Part shown: positions 36,794 through 46,905 of the stretch, piece by piece
Layout: the number at the start of each line of letters is the position of its first letter
Position numbering within the stretch: position 1 is the stretch's first letter
Origin: Ochotona curzoniae
Lineage: Eukaryota > Chordata > Mammalia > Lagomorpha > Ochotonidae
Reading direction: 5' to 3'
NCBI RefSeq assembly: GCF_017591425.1
Contig: NW_024466607.1
Span: 16,190,501 to 16,254,500, forward strand
DNA: 64,000 nucleotides
Program-made: the position numbers and the translations under genes
Notes under the pieces: model-generated
The model's database searches: none
Seen by the model: only the letters and a program-made list of their open reading frames with translations
What the model was told of the DNA's origin: nothing

Positions 36794-37120
36794 GGGCTGA
36801 CGCGATAGCCTAGTGGCTAAAGTCCTTGCCTTGCATGTGCTGGGATCCCATATGAGCACTGGTTCGTGTCCCTGGCGGCCTTGCTTTGCATCCAGCTCCC
36901 TGCCTGTGGTCTGAGAAATTAGCTGAGGATATCCCAAAGCCCTGGGACCCTGTACCTGCATGGGACACCTGGAAGAGGCTTCTGGCTCCTGCCTTCAGAT
37001 CGGCTCAGTTCTGACTGTTGTGGTCACTTGGGGAGTGAATCATTGGGCAGAAGTCTTCCTCTCTTTCTCTCCTCCTCTCTGTATATCTGACTTTCCAATA
37101 AAAATAAATAAATCTTTAAA
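36794..37120 (+). mobile_element. Pika-type C-SINE, full length
   Basis: GGGCTGACGCGATAGCCTAG then TGGCTAAAGTCCTTGCC, GGGATCCCATATGAGCACTG, TGAGAAATTAGCTGAGG, GGGGAGTGAATCATTGGGC, CTCTGTATATCTGACTTTCC and AATAAAAATAAATAAATC. A complete copy with a tRNA-like head and a tail. Confidence 0.94.
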
Positions 37121-37169
37121 AAGTTCATGCAGTAAAAGGCGAAAGATCTATACATTCTGAAAAGTGCAG

Positions 37170-37473
37170 GCTAGCTCTGTGACATCAAGGGTAAAGCTAC
37201 CACTTGCAGTGCCAGTATCCCATATGGGTACCAGTTTGAGTCCTGACTACTTCAATTTTGACACAGTTCTATGCTAATGTGCCTGGAAATGCAGCATAAG
37301 ATGATTCAAGTACCTGCACCCGCGTAGGAGATCTGAAAGAAGTTCCCAGTTTCAGATTGGTTCAGCTCTGGTAGTTGCAGCTATTAAGGTAGTGAACCAC
37401 AAGATAGATCTCTGTCTCTCCCTCTCTTTCTATGTAATTCTTCCTTTCAAATAAACAAATACATCTTTTAAAA
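37170..37473 (+). mobile_element. Lagomorph C-type SINE
   Basis: CACTTGCAGTGCCAGTATCC, CATATGGGTACCAGTTTGAG, ATGTGCCTGGAAATGCAGC, GTGAACCACAAGATAGATC and CTTTCAAATAAACAAATAC. Immediately downstream of the pika-type copy. Confidence 0.92.
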
Positions 37474-37942
37474 GTTCATGGGAAATACAATTTCAATTTT
37501 GGGAGTATCAAAATAAACTCATCTTTTAATTCTATTTTCCATGAGCTTTCTGAAGTACTTACTCTTACATGTATCCATGAAAACACACGTACACACATGC
37601 AGACATGTATAAACACACATACATGGAATCATACATGAGAACATGGGGCACGCATGTGTATGACCTACTCAGACACATGTACACATGGCTGGATCCTTAC
37701 CTTTGGTGCTTGAACTACTGTTGGGTCTTGTATTCCCCTCAAAAGGCACAGATGGGGGCAGGACTGGGAAGGGGGTTTACTGGGTCCTGATTCCCTGATC
37801 CATAGACTCTATCATTTGCCAGATGGATCTTCCTGGCAGTGACTTGCCCATTTCCCTACACCCCCAGAAGTCCCCTTAAACATGTCCTCAATTTGTGTAT
37901 TCCTTCACTTTCCTCCCAGTCCTCAGCCAGATTCTAATCTTT

Positions 37943-38256
37943 TGTTCTGTATTTGAATAGCAGACAGGGTTAAGACAAACAGAGGTATAGACAGAGCTTC
38001 CTCACTGGCTCACTTTTTAAATACTTGTAATGGCCAGGGTTTGGTCAGCTTGAAGCTGGGAGCTAGGAACCTAATTCAAGGCTTGTATGTGGGTGGCAAG
38101 GACTCCACTATTTGAGCCACTGCCTGCCACCTCCCAGTGTTAGCATTAGCTGGGGGCTAGATTTGGGAGTGTGTCCAGGACTTGAACTCAGGCACTCCAA
38201 TATGGGATGCAGGTGTCCTAATCGGCATCTTAATTGCTACATCAAGTGCTGGCCCC
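37943..38256 (-). mobile_element. Lagomorph C-type SINE
   Basis: Reverse landmarks: TTCCTCACTGGCTCACTTTT, GGCCAGGGTTTGGTCAGC, GAAGCTGGGAGCTAGGAACC, GGGTGGCAAGGACTCC, CACTCCAATATGGGATGC and CAAGTGCTGGCCCC. Confidence 0.92.
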
Positions 38257-39184
38257 TGCCTCTGTTCATTTTGTTGTATGCTAACTCAGTATGGAATAAA
38301 GGAAAAGAGCCCCTCTCTGGGCCTGGCTTGTGCCGAGTGCTAGCAGCACAGATTGTCAGACCTGGCCCTAACTCATGAAGTTCTCCATGGAGGGGAGAGA
38401 TTTCCACTCACCTCCATGCTCACCCTCCCCCATCCCACCCCAGAAAGAGGTCAGCCAAACAAACACCAGGATAGACACATATATGGACCAAGGACATCCT
38501 GGGTAAAAATCCCAAACAATTGTTCCCTGGGGACGTTTGTGACACTCCTCAGGTACCCCTACATAACACCAGGAATCACAATCTTGGAGACCAGGATGGT
38601 GCTACTTGACCCCTTTTCAGAGTCTCACCAGTGTAGTGAGTGCTTGCAGCCCACAAAAGTGGCAGAAGGAGCTGGGACCCAACCCTGAGTCTGTCCAACT
38701 ACTGGGCCTAGGGGAGTCCAGGCATTTTCCAGGCCCTGCTGCTAGGCAGGCAGGTGGGACTGAGGAGTACTCTCTTAGAGTCCCTTGACCATACCATGGC
38801 AAGCCAGACAGCTTCCACGGGAACCAACCTAAACATCTCAACTCCTCTATAGAGGACACAAAACATGGCGTGGCCCTTGTTCCTTTGGTTTCCAGGCGGC
38901 TGAGAGTGACACCGGGACTCAAGGAGACTTAAGAGGCTAATATTTAGGCTGCTTCCCATTGTCCATTCCCACCCTTAGAATTCCTGTGCTTTACAGGAGG
39001 GGCCTTGGCAAGCAGGCGAATGAATGAGAGGATAAACTCAATGACACTTTCACCAGCTCCCTTCCCTCCAGCAGCCAGGCAGGGTGGATGGCTCTGGGAA
39101 GTGACACTAACCACATGCCCCTGCTCCAAGCTACCACCCAACTACCTCAGGCAAGCTGGCATCTGGTAGGCACAGTCATCTCTC

Positions 39185-39300
39185 TGGAAAACGAGATGCT
39201 TCTTATTGAGATTACGAATCGCTCCATTTAGATCCAAATTAACCTCCCCCAATTACCCCATTTTCTACCACATTTCACCAGATCGAAATGCCCCTCTGCC
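39185..39300. promoter_or_regulatory. Putative conserved non-coding element
   Basis: CTTCTTATTGAGATTACGAA, TCGCTCCATTTAGATCC, AAATTAACCTCCCCCAATTA and CACATTTCACCAGATCG are repeat-free and AT-rich, with homeodomain cores and retained CpGs. Confidence 0.35.
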
Positions 39301-40440
39301 CGCACAATCATGCGCTGCTCCTCCTTCCCCCTCCGGCTTGCAGGTCACGTGCATCTCGGAGGCACGGTACAGGCCAGCAGGTACCCCCACCCCGAACAAT
39401 CACATTTTCTTTCTTCTCTTTTTTTGGGAGGTGGGGGTGGGGAAGCTTGACACAGCCACCACTGTAAAGAGTGGAGATTTTCATTATTTTTTTAAGCTCA
39501 TTCTTTGAAATAAGGATGCAATATGGGATCAATTTTTGATGACAGTGAAGTAAAAGGGGAAAATAGTAGCAATTTTCTCTCCTGAACATGCCCTATTTAA
39601 TGAAAGGGTGTCACGGCAGAGTTTTATCCAGAGGAGAGAGCCCAGTCTCCATGGTCAATCAGATGCTTGGCAGCACCTAAATCTCCCCTTCCCTGGTTCC
39701 CCAATGGGGCAGCTACCAGGACCCAGGATTTCAGGCAGGGAGAGGCTGGGCTTCCACCTCCCCACCCTGGCATGAGGGTGGACCCTCACCACTGCACTCA
39801 GCTGGTCTCAGCCTGCAGTGGGAGTCCAGAGTTGGGTTCCCCTAGGACTCTGGTGTTAATTAGGGTTACAAAATCCTGTCCAGCTGCTGTGGCTGCCTTT
39901 GTTGTTAAAGCTGGGAAGCTGAGCTTTGGTTAGCCTGCAACTGGTGGAGGGAGGGAAGGAAGGAGGAGGGGACAGGACCGTGTCCTGGGCTGGGAGTACT
40001 GGGGTCAGTGGGGCACTCAGCTGCTTGTTTCCAGGCTCTGAATAGAGAGGTCTTGCTGAGGCAAGGGACAAAGGCCAAGTGTTTCTCGGAGGACAGCTCA
40101 GTCACCCAAGTTGTCCTTTTCCTGACCAGCAAGGGGCTCCAGGACCCACAGCTGCAGGAATCCCCAGGCCCCTGCAGGCCCCTACAGGCCCCTGCTAGAT
40201 GGATGACGATACATCCTTGTTCTTGGCTGCCCCAGGTGAGGTTAGGATCCCTAAGCAGAAGGCATGAAATCCACTGGAGATGATGCACCATAGAGCCCCT
40301 GAACTTGTGCACACAGTACACAGCCATAGCCCACACCTGCTGTGGCCATTCTTTTTCCTGAGGCCTCCTCACCTTGCAGTACAAGGCTGGAGATGGAGAG
40401 CATGCCTGGAAGTCAGGTGTGGCACAGCTGTAGATGTCTC

Positions 40441-40478
40441 TCTCTCTCACACACATACATACACATACATATATGCAT
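40441..40478. repeat. CA/CATA microsatellite
   Basis: TCTCTCTCACACACATACAT and continuing CATA repeats. Simple sequence. Confidence 0.85.
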
Positions 40479-40734
40479 ATGGTCATGCTGAGGTCCTGCA
40501 TACCTGCACGGAGCCATGGCCACACTAACTGCAGCCCTGGGACAGCAACACAATCAACACAACTCCAGGATACTGCATGGTACAGGAACCCAGGGCCAGC
40601 TCCAATATGTCCACAGTTTCCAGGAGGGCAGCAAGGGCTGTAGGCTGGGCCTCCAGTCCCAGCCATCCAGGGATCAGACACCTCCAAGAGCCACACCCAT
40701 CCCCTCCCCGCCTCAGTTGTAGCCAGGCCTCTGC

Positions 40735-40990
40735 AATAATTAGCAATTCTGCTCGACAAAACGCCGGCCCGATGGGATAATAAACTCCAACATCTGTCAG
40801 AAGAGCGAGCGCCTATGGAATTGCCAAGAGAAACATTTTTCTCCTCATTCAATTCGCATTTAAATCGAAAACAGCCCCTCCAAGTCTGCACCAGGCTGAC
40901 GGCACAGGGCTCCGGGAGCCCACAAGCTGTTCCTGGGTCTGCAAAGAGCCTTGGATGAGTGGCGATCACTCACTTGAATTAACAAATCAT
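40735..40990. promoter_or_regulatory. Putative conserved non-coding element
   Basis: GCAATAATTAGCAATTCTGC, CTCGACAAAACGCC, GATGGGATAATAAACTCC, TTCAATTCGCATTTAAATCG and TTGAATTAACAAATCATTTG over 250 nt. It is unusually rich in CpG and AT cores with no repeat similarity, typical of an ancient enhancer. Confidence 0.4.
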
Positions 40991-41903
40991 TTGACTTAGG
41001 AATGAAGAGAATCCATAAGGGATAGATGTCTGCAGGGCCAATGACAAGAAGGGGAAGGCAGCCACTGGCCCTGCTGCCACGGAGGGCTGGGGGTGGCTCC
41101 ACTGTCCCCCAATTGAAGGGACTCCAAGAGGATACAGGTTATGAGTGTCTGCATGCCTCACTCTCACATCTCCTCAGGCTGACAAGCCCGTTTGGAATCA
41201 CACAGTCATTCTGGGGTTGGAAACTCTGAATCCCCAATTGTTCTTACTGGCCTGAGAAGGACATGGGCAGCACTCGAAGGGAGCTCAACCAGGGTGGATG
41301 GCACCAAGATTATAGCTTCTAACACCTGCAATTCTACCTTTGGGCTCTAGGAGGTGCTGTGCAGAGGCTCAAGTGTTGTGGGAGTTCAGGGCTGGGTTTG
41401 GCTACAGAAGAGCACTGCCAGTAGCAATTACACTTCAGAAATAGCGTTCCTGGTGGCCTGAATTTCTAATGCTACTGATTACCATCTAAACACCAAAGGA
41501 TAAATCCTGGAACGGCCAAGGGATCCGACTATGAGGGCCTCTGAAAACCATACCAAATATTGACAGATGAAAAAAACTGCTGCTCCTAACAAGTCTGGTC
41601 CTGGCCTGGTCTCTCTGGGGTTCCCATAGCACACCTACATCTCAGTGAAGCCCTTCTGCAGGGCTCCTGTGTGCCTGCTGTATGACCTCATCTGGTTTCC
41701 TCTTTTCTTCTGGATGTCTCTGACCAGGCAACTTTTTGATGGGCTGTGCAACCTTGGAGGCTATTTCTCCCATCCCAGTACTGGGCCCTACTGCAGAGCA
41801 CCTGGTTTAACTATTCAGCGAATGAATGAAAAAAGGACTGAATCCAAGGACCCTGTTTGCATAGAAATTCAAATGCATGAGGCAGGAGCTTGGCAAATGT
41901 CCA

Positions 41904-42236
41904 TTTAAAAAATTTATTCATTTTTTATTGGAAAGGCAGGTTTACAGAGAGATGGAGAGACAGAGAAATGTCTTCTATCCACTAGTTCACTTCCCAAATG
42001 GGCCACAATAGTTGGAGCTGAGTCAATGTGAAGCCAGGATCCAGGAGTTTCCTCCTGATCTCCCACATGGGTGCAGGTTCCCAAGGCTTTGGGCTGTCCT
42101 CTGCTGCTTTCCTAGGCCACAAGCAGAGAGCTGGATGGGACATGGAGCAGTTGGGATATAGACTGATACCCTTATAGGATGCCAGTGCTTGCAGGGGGTG
42201 GGAAGGATTATCTAACTGAGCCTTCGTGCCACCCCA
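41904..42236 (-). mobile_element. Lagomorph C-type SINE, full length
   Basis: Reverse: tail AAAAAATTTATTCATTTTTT, GAGATGGAGAGACAGAG, CACTTCCCAAATGGGCCAC, CCACATGGGTGCAGGTTCCC and AAGGCTTTGGGCTGTCC. The head CTAACTGAGCCTTCGTGCC precedes an A-poor flank. Confidence 0.93.
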
Positions 42237-42964
42237 GATATCCAATTTTCATGACACATTTCCCCCACTTCAGGCTCCTGCTCATACCACACCCTCTGTT
42301 TGAATCCCATTTCTTTTCCTCCCTTGCCTGGGCAATGGCCACCTACTTAGCGGCCATCTCAGCTGCCCTCTCATGGGACCTTTCCTGGTTTCATCTCTCC
42401 AACCCTGTAGCCTGTCACAGCCCTGGTTTCTGTGTGGCAGGCACTGAGCTGGTTTGCAAGATTGGCTACTCTGGACCATTTTCTTAACATTTTGGGGCCT
42501 GATTTCTCCTTGTCCCTTCTTTGGTCAGGGATGGTTCTGGGGTGAGGGATTGATCAGGGTATATCTCATCTCTGAGAGCTTTTTAGGAGCTACTGAAACA
42601 AATTTAGGAGGGTGTTGTGGAAGCAAGAAGACAGAGGGGTTTACCACGAGAAAGGAGGTTTCAAGAAGGCAGAAGGAGGGTGGGATAAATCCTGAGTGCC
42701 AGGGTTGGTAGCAGAGGTCTCACTGAGATCTGCTTTCTTTTTTTTTTTCTGCAGACCACCTCTGTGCATAAGGCCCAGAAATGTCTCTTCTCCCAACTGT
42801 TAGGGCTGTCAGTTGAGGGCTTCCACCTTCTCTATACCCTCACTGTGGGCTCCAGGTTGCAGACAGGAATGGGTGTTCTGTATTGGGCCTCATGGGTTTT
42901 GCAGAATAGGGAAGAGATCCCTGCACAGGTAGCCAGGCCACATCAGACCTAGAGGGAACTTGGG

Positions 42965-43090
42965 GACCTGAGGCTTGGTTGGGTGGTGGTGTGGCCTCGG
43001 GAAAGCCCCTTCTCCTTTCTGAGACTTAATGTCCCATCTGTAAAACAGAGATATTCATGCCCACTGCTGGGTGCAGTGGAGAGGCACCAG
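42965..43090 (+). mobile_element. MIR-like fragment
   Basis: GTGTGGCCTCGGGAAAGCC, TTCTCCTTTCTGAGACTTAA and CCATCTGTAAAACAGAGATA match MIR in order. Confidence 0.55.
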
Positions 43091-43297
43091 AGGGAGGGAT
43101 GGAGTAGCTGGGAGAGGATTGCATGCCAGGAGTGTGTACATCTGCTTCTGCCTAGGGCCCGGATATGCACATGTGGGCATGCACAACTCCTTTCACAGCA
43201 GTGTGCACATCTTTCTGCAGACTCACAGGAGATATGGACTTTGAGCGTACTTGTGTGGCTGTAGGTAGGAAGGTGGGGTTATGCGAGTGCATGATTT

Positions 43298-43590
43298 TTT
43301 TTTTTTTAAGACTTGTATTTATTTGAAAATCAGAATGATGGAGTAGGAGAGATATCCTCCACCTGTTGGTTCTCTTGCAAAGCCCACAAAAGCCAGGGCT
43401 GGGCCAGGCTGAAGCCACAGGAGAAGAACTCCCATGCAGGTGGTAGTGACCCAAGAATTCGGCTCCCATTAGCTACATTCCCAATCACATTAGCAGGGAG
43501 ACACAGTAGACAGAACCCAAACCAGCACGCTGAAAAGGGATGCTGGCATTGCAAACAGTTTAACCTGATATGCTACAAGGCTGGCTCTGG
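43298..43590 (-). mobile_element. Lagomorph C-type SINE
   Basis: Reverse: T-run, GACTTGTATTTATTTGAAAA, GCCAGGGCTGGGCCAGGC, CCATGCAGGTGGTAGTGACC, GCATTGCAAACAGTTTAACC. First of a five-copy cluster. Confidence 0.88.
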
Positions 43591-43598
43591 TTGGTTAT

Positions 43599-43815
43599 TT
43601 TTTTTTTTTAATTTAAAAAATGTATTTGAGAGAGTAAGCTCCTGGACTACAAATTCACTCTTCAAATGGCTGCAATAGTTAGGACTGGATAGGAGCTAGA
43701 AATACAATTCATCTAGGTTTCCCACTGGGGTTGCAGGAACCCAATTACCTGAGCCATCACTGCTTCCTAGGGTGCACAGTAACAGAAAGCTGCAATCAGG
43801 GGCCAGAGCCAGGCC
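43599..43815 (-). mobile_element. C-type SINE, truncated
   Basis: Reverse: T-run, AATTCACTCTTCAAATGGCT, GCAATAGTTAGGACTGGAT, AGGTTTCCCACTGGGGTTGC and ATTACCTGAGCCATCACTGC. The head end is missing. Confidence 0.8.
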
Positions 43816-43857
43816 ACTCAGATGTGTGACTTGACTCTTTTTTTTTTGGAAGAGTTA

Positions 43858-44160
43858 CAAGGATTGATGCTATGGCATAGTGGGTTAAGCCTCCACTTGC
43901 AGTGCCAGCATCCCATATGGATTCCAGTTTGAGTCCCAGCTACTCCATTTCTGATCCAGCTCCCTGTTAATGTGCCTGGGAAAGCAGTGGAAGATGGTCC
44001 AAGTCCTTGAGCCCCTGCACCCATGTGGGAGACCCATAGGAGGTTCAAGACTCTTGGCTCCTAGCTTCAGACTAGCCCAGTTCTGGTCATTGCAGCCATC
44101 TGGGTAGTGAACAGAGAGGATGGAAGACCTTTCTCTCTGTATAACTCTATGTTTCAAATA
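43858..44160 (+). mobile_element. Lagomorph C-type SINE, near full length
   Basis: GCTATGGCATAGTGGGTTAA, GTGCCAGCATCCCATATGG, TGTGCCTGGGAAAGCAGTGG, CACCCATGTGGGAGACCC and TATAACTCTATGTTTCAAAT. Opposite in orientation to both neighbours. Confidence 0.93.
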
Positions 44161-44199
44161 CACACACATATGTGTGTGTATTTAAAAATAGAATTAAAA

Positions 44200-44424
44200 G
44201 AATTACACAAACAGAAAAAAGGACAGAGGATGAGAGAGATCATCCACCACTGAATTATGCTCCAGATGACTGCAATGGCCAGGGATGGGCCAAACCAAAG
44301 CCAGGAGCAGCCAGAAGCCTCTTCTAGCTCTCCCACATGGGTGCAGAAGCCAAGCAGTTGGGCCATCTTCTGCTTTCCTAGACATTTTTAGCAGCTTTAC
44401 CTACTATATCACAGTTCGGGCACC
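44200..44424 (-). mobile_element. C-type SINE, truncated
   Basis: Reverse: GACTGCAATGGCCAGGGATG, AGCCAGGAGCAGCCAGAAGC, TCTCCCACATGGGTGCAG and AGTTGGGCCATCTTCTGC. Confidence 0.85.
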
Positions 44425-44593
44425 CTCACTTTGATTTGAAAGGTAGAGAAACAGAAACAGAGACAAAGATCTATCTGTTGGTTCACATCCAAAAGGCCCA
44501 CATCAGCTGAGGCTGGGTCAGGCCAAAGCCAGGAGCTCAGAACTCTGAGTCTCTCACCTGGATGTCACAGACCCAAGTACTTGAGTCATCGTC
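44425..44593 (-). mobile_element. C-type SINE, truncated
   Basis: Reverse: TTTGAAAGGTAGAGAAACAG, AAGATCTATCTGTTGGTTCA, GCTGAGGCTGGGTCAGGC and AGCCAGGAGCTCAGAAC. It ends before the head region. Confidence 0.8.
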
Positions 44594-44639
44594 CCAGAAT
44601 TCCCCTATCAGACCCACTCCCAGCCCTGGATCTCACTCA

Positions 44640-45115
44640 TGCCAGCAGGTGCCACAGCCCTGCTTGACATACTTGACATTAACTGCCCTTAGTTCTGGCC
44701 TTGAATGTGCTGGTGGGTGCCACAGCCTGGCCAAGTCCAGTCTCCTCCCAGTCCCAGCTCCTGTGTCAGGTGAATGCCATGGTCCAGCCTGGCTCAGTCC
44801 ATCATCACCCCCAGCTCTCAGCAGCAACAGCAGGTGCTGCAGTCCCACAGAGGTGACCCCACAAGTCCCTTACAGAATCTGCCCCCAGATCCAATTCTTT
44901 TATGTTCTGGTGGGTACTATGGCCCAGACTGACGTGGCCCACCCATATGCTAATGTTTGTGGGCAGCTACTGTAAGCCTAGTCTAGCTGGGGATGTTCCC
45001 CATCCCCAGCTTTTGCCAGGCCCAGTGGCCTGTAGGTGATGCTATTTAGCCCAGCCCAGGTCTTCCATGTGGATGGGTGCCTTGGTGTAACCCAGACATG
45101 CCCTCTGATTTCCCC
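44640..45115. repeat. Degenerate tandem array, about 55-75 bp units
   Basis: Six to seven diverged units share a pattern like GGTGGGTGCCAYGGCCCAGC followed by TGGCYYAGTCCA and CCCCAGCTC. Unit starts are near 44649, 44709, 44768, 44831, 44908 and 44962. No known satellite or mobile element is recognised. It could be internal repeats of a lagomorph retroelement. Confidence 0.5.
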
Positions 45116-45339
45116 CTCTAAATCATTTCATCTCAGCTCCCTCGCCAACCTGCTAGTGCAGTGGCCTTGTCTGTGGAAACCCCCAGAAGCCTATCCCATC
45201 AAATATACCCTCAGAAATTCCCACTCCAATACATCCCCAGACTCCCTTCCATGGGCAATCTGCAGCCCTCCTTCCTCAGGGCAGAGGTGGTGTATCCTGT
45301 CCTGGCATTCCTCTCCTTCCCCATATATCTTTATTTTTT

Positions 45340-45790
45340 TAAAAAAGATTCTATTTTTGAGTTTGACCTTGGGGCTTGGGTGCTGGGAGCTTCCAGCAAC
45401 ATGGCATCTGCTGGGGTTACCTGAGCCAGGTCAGACTCCATGCTTGAGGCCCTAGCCACAGCCATTGCTGCCATGCGTTGAGCGAGTCCTGGGCTTAACT
45501 GTGCAGCCAGCATGCCAATTGGCACAGGCTCTGCCTGCTGGTCACCTAGCAAGAGAGCCATGGGGTCTTGGGGATGTGGAATTGCTGCTTAAGGACACCC
45601 AAGGATAAGGCCACTGTGCATGTAGCTGAGAAACAAATCCTGAGGGACTCCCAATGATAGGGTCACTGTACTTGCAGGGAATGTATGGCAATTGTGTAAT
45701 GGAGACTATCATGTCCAGATGTGAGGACACAATGCAGTAGGCATATCTACTTTCAGATCAAAGATGGACTCCAAATGGAACAGTTAACTA
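45340..45790. other. Unclassified block beside the tandem array
   Basis: Mid-GC sequence with one 76-codon open frame on the minus strand (45331-45561) that resembles no protein I know. It follows TTTTTTTAAAAAAGATTCTA, which looks like a SINE or LINE tail. The segment 45640-45790 has the texture of an L1 3' UTR or LTR, but I cannot place it. Confidence 0.3.
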
Positions 45791-46809
45791 TATCTTGACA
45801 ATGGGATGCTGGAGATGGCATGTGTGTGGCAGGCAGGTTAGGGGTAAGGGAGTAGGACATGAATGTAAGCTAAGCAAGAGGGATCATGGTGTGATTGACA
45901 CAAGGAAGAAGTTCCAACTCAGAAGTGGGGACCTGAGGTCATGGTGATATCTTCCTCCTAAGTTGGGGTGGGAGGGCAGGGGTGAGGGGACAGGGTGGGC
46001 CAGCCCCTCCTCCAGTGCCGTAATTAGAGATGCTGTTCTGGTTCCCTGAGACCAACCATCTGTGTCCTTCCACCCTGCCCTGCTTCCCCCGTACCCTGAC
46101 CTTAGGAGCCAGGAACTGACACTGTGCTCCTGAGCGCTGAGCCAGAAATACTCCCCATGCAGTGCTGGGGACCCATCTGGTGACCTTGAGGTCCAGACCC
46201 TGATACCCCTCCCCCAGGGCTTCATCCTATATGACAGGAAACCCTGTAGGCGCTTCTCCAACCTGCATTCAAGTGGGTAGCTTTGAATGATTATGCAGGA
46301 CATAGCAGAGTCAGGAAAGCACCGGTGTGGTGGGGAGGGCAGAGGGTGACCAGCAGCCTCCCCCAGGCCAGACCATGGCTCTCTGAGTCCCCTATGGAAA
46401 CTCGGGGAGGCTCGACCTCTGCCCCTCACCTACAGTCCACCTCCCCGCTCCCCTCTCCTTCTAAGAGGAAAATCACAGGGAAGCAAAGCTTGCAGGGAGA
46501 AAGAATATTTTTAATTAAAAAGTATAAGAGCCTTCACTTCCCGAGGGAGTCTCAGCAGGAGGTGGCGATGAGAGGTGGGGCATGGTGGGGGGGAGCAGAA
46601 AAGTAGGCCACACCAGCTGAGGATTCTCGGTTCAGTGTTGCCAGCGGCCTGGCAAGGGGCCCCAGCATGGCTAGCTCTTAGCCACACAGGGTCCACTGCA
46701 CGCAGGCCCCTGTGGCCATGATTCTGTACCAGGGGAGTAGGCAGTGGGCCTCAGCATCAGTGGCAGGGCCAGGACAATGGTAAATTCTGACTCAAACAGC
46801 TGGAACTTC

Positions 46810-46905
46810 TGTGCTTGGGTAGGCATTCAACCTGACAGTTGAGAAACTTGCATTCCAAATTGAAGTACCCAGGTTCAATGCCTGGCTCTGGCCCCTGCCT
46901 TCTAT
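46810..46905 (+). mobile_element. C-type SINE head fragment
   Basis: AACCTGACAGTTGAGAAACT, TGCATTCCAAATTGAAGTAC and CCAGGTTCAATGCCTGGCTC resemble the first 100 nt of the family, truncated after that. Confidence 0.5.

Noticed and set aside
40165..40195. Three 10-bp units CAGGCCCCTG/A as a minisatellite
   Set aside because: Only three units long, too short to be of interest beyond simple slippage.
39905..40969. Longest uninterrupted reading frame in the window (354 codons, minus strand)
   Set aside because: It runs through a CA/TA microsatellite and a putative conserved non-coding block, has no domain-like sequence and no splice-compatible link to CACNA2D2. Chance opening in GC-rich DNA is more likely.
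45331..45561. Small 76-codon gene on the minus strand
   Set aside because: No recognisable domain, homologue or splice sites. It lies in an unclassified repeat-like block.
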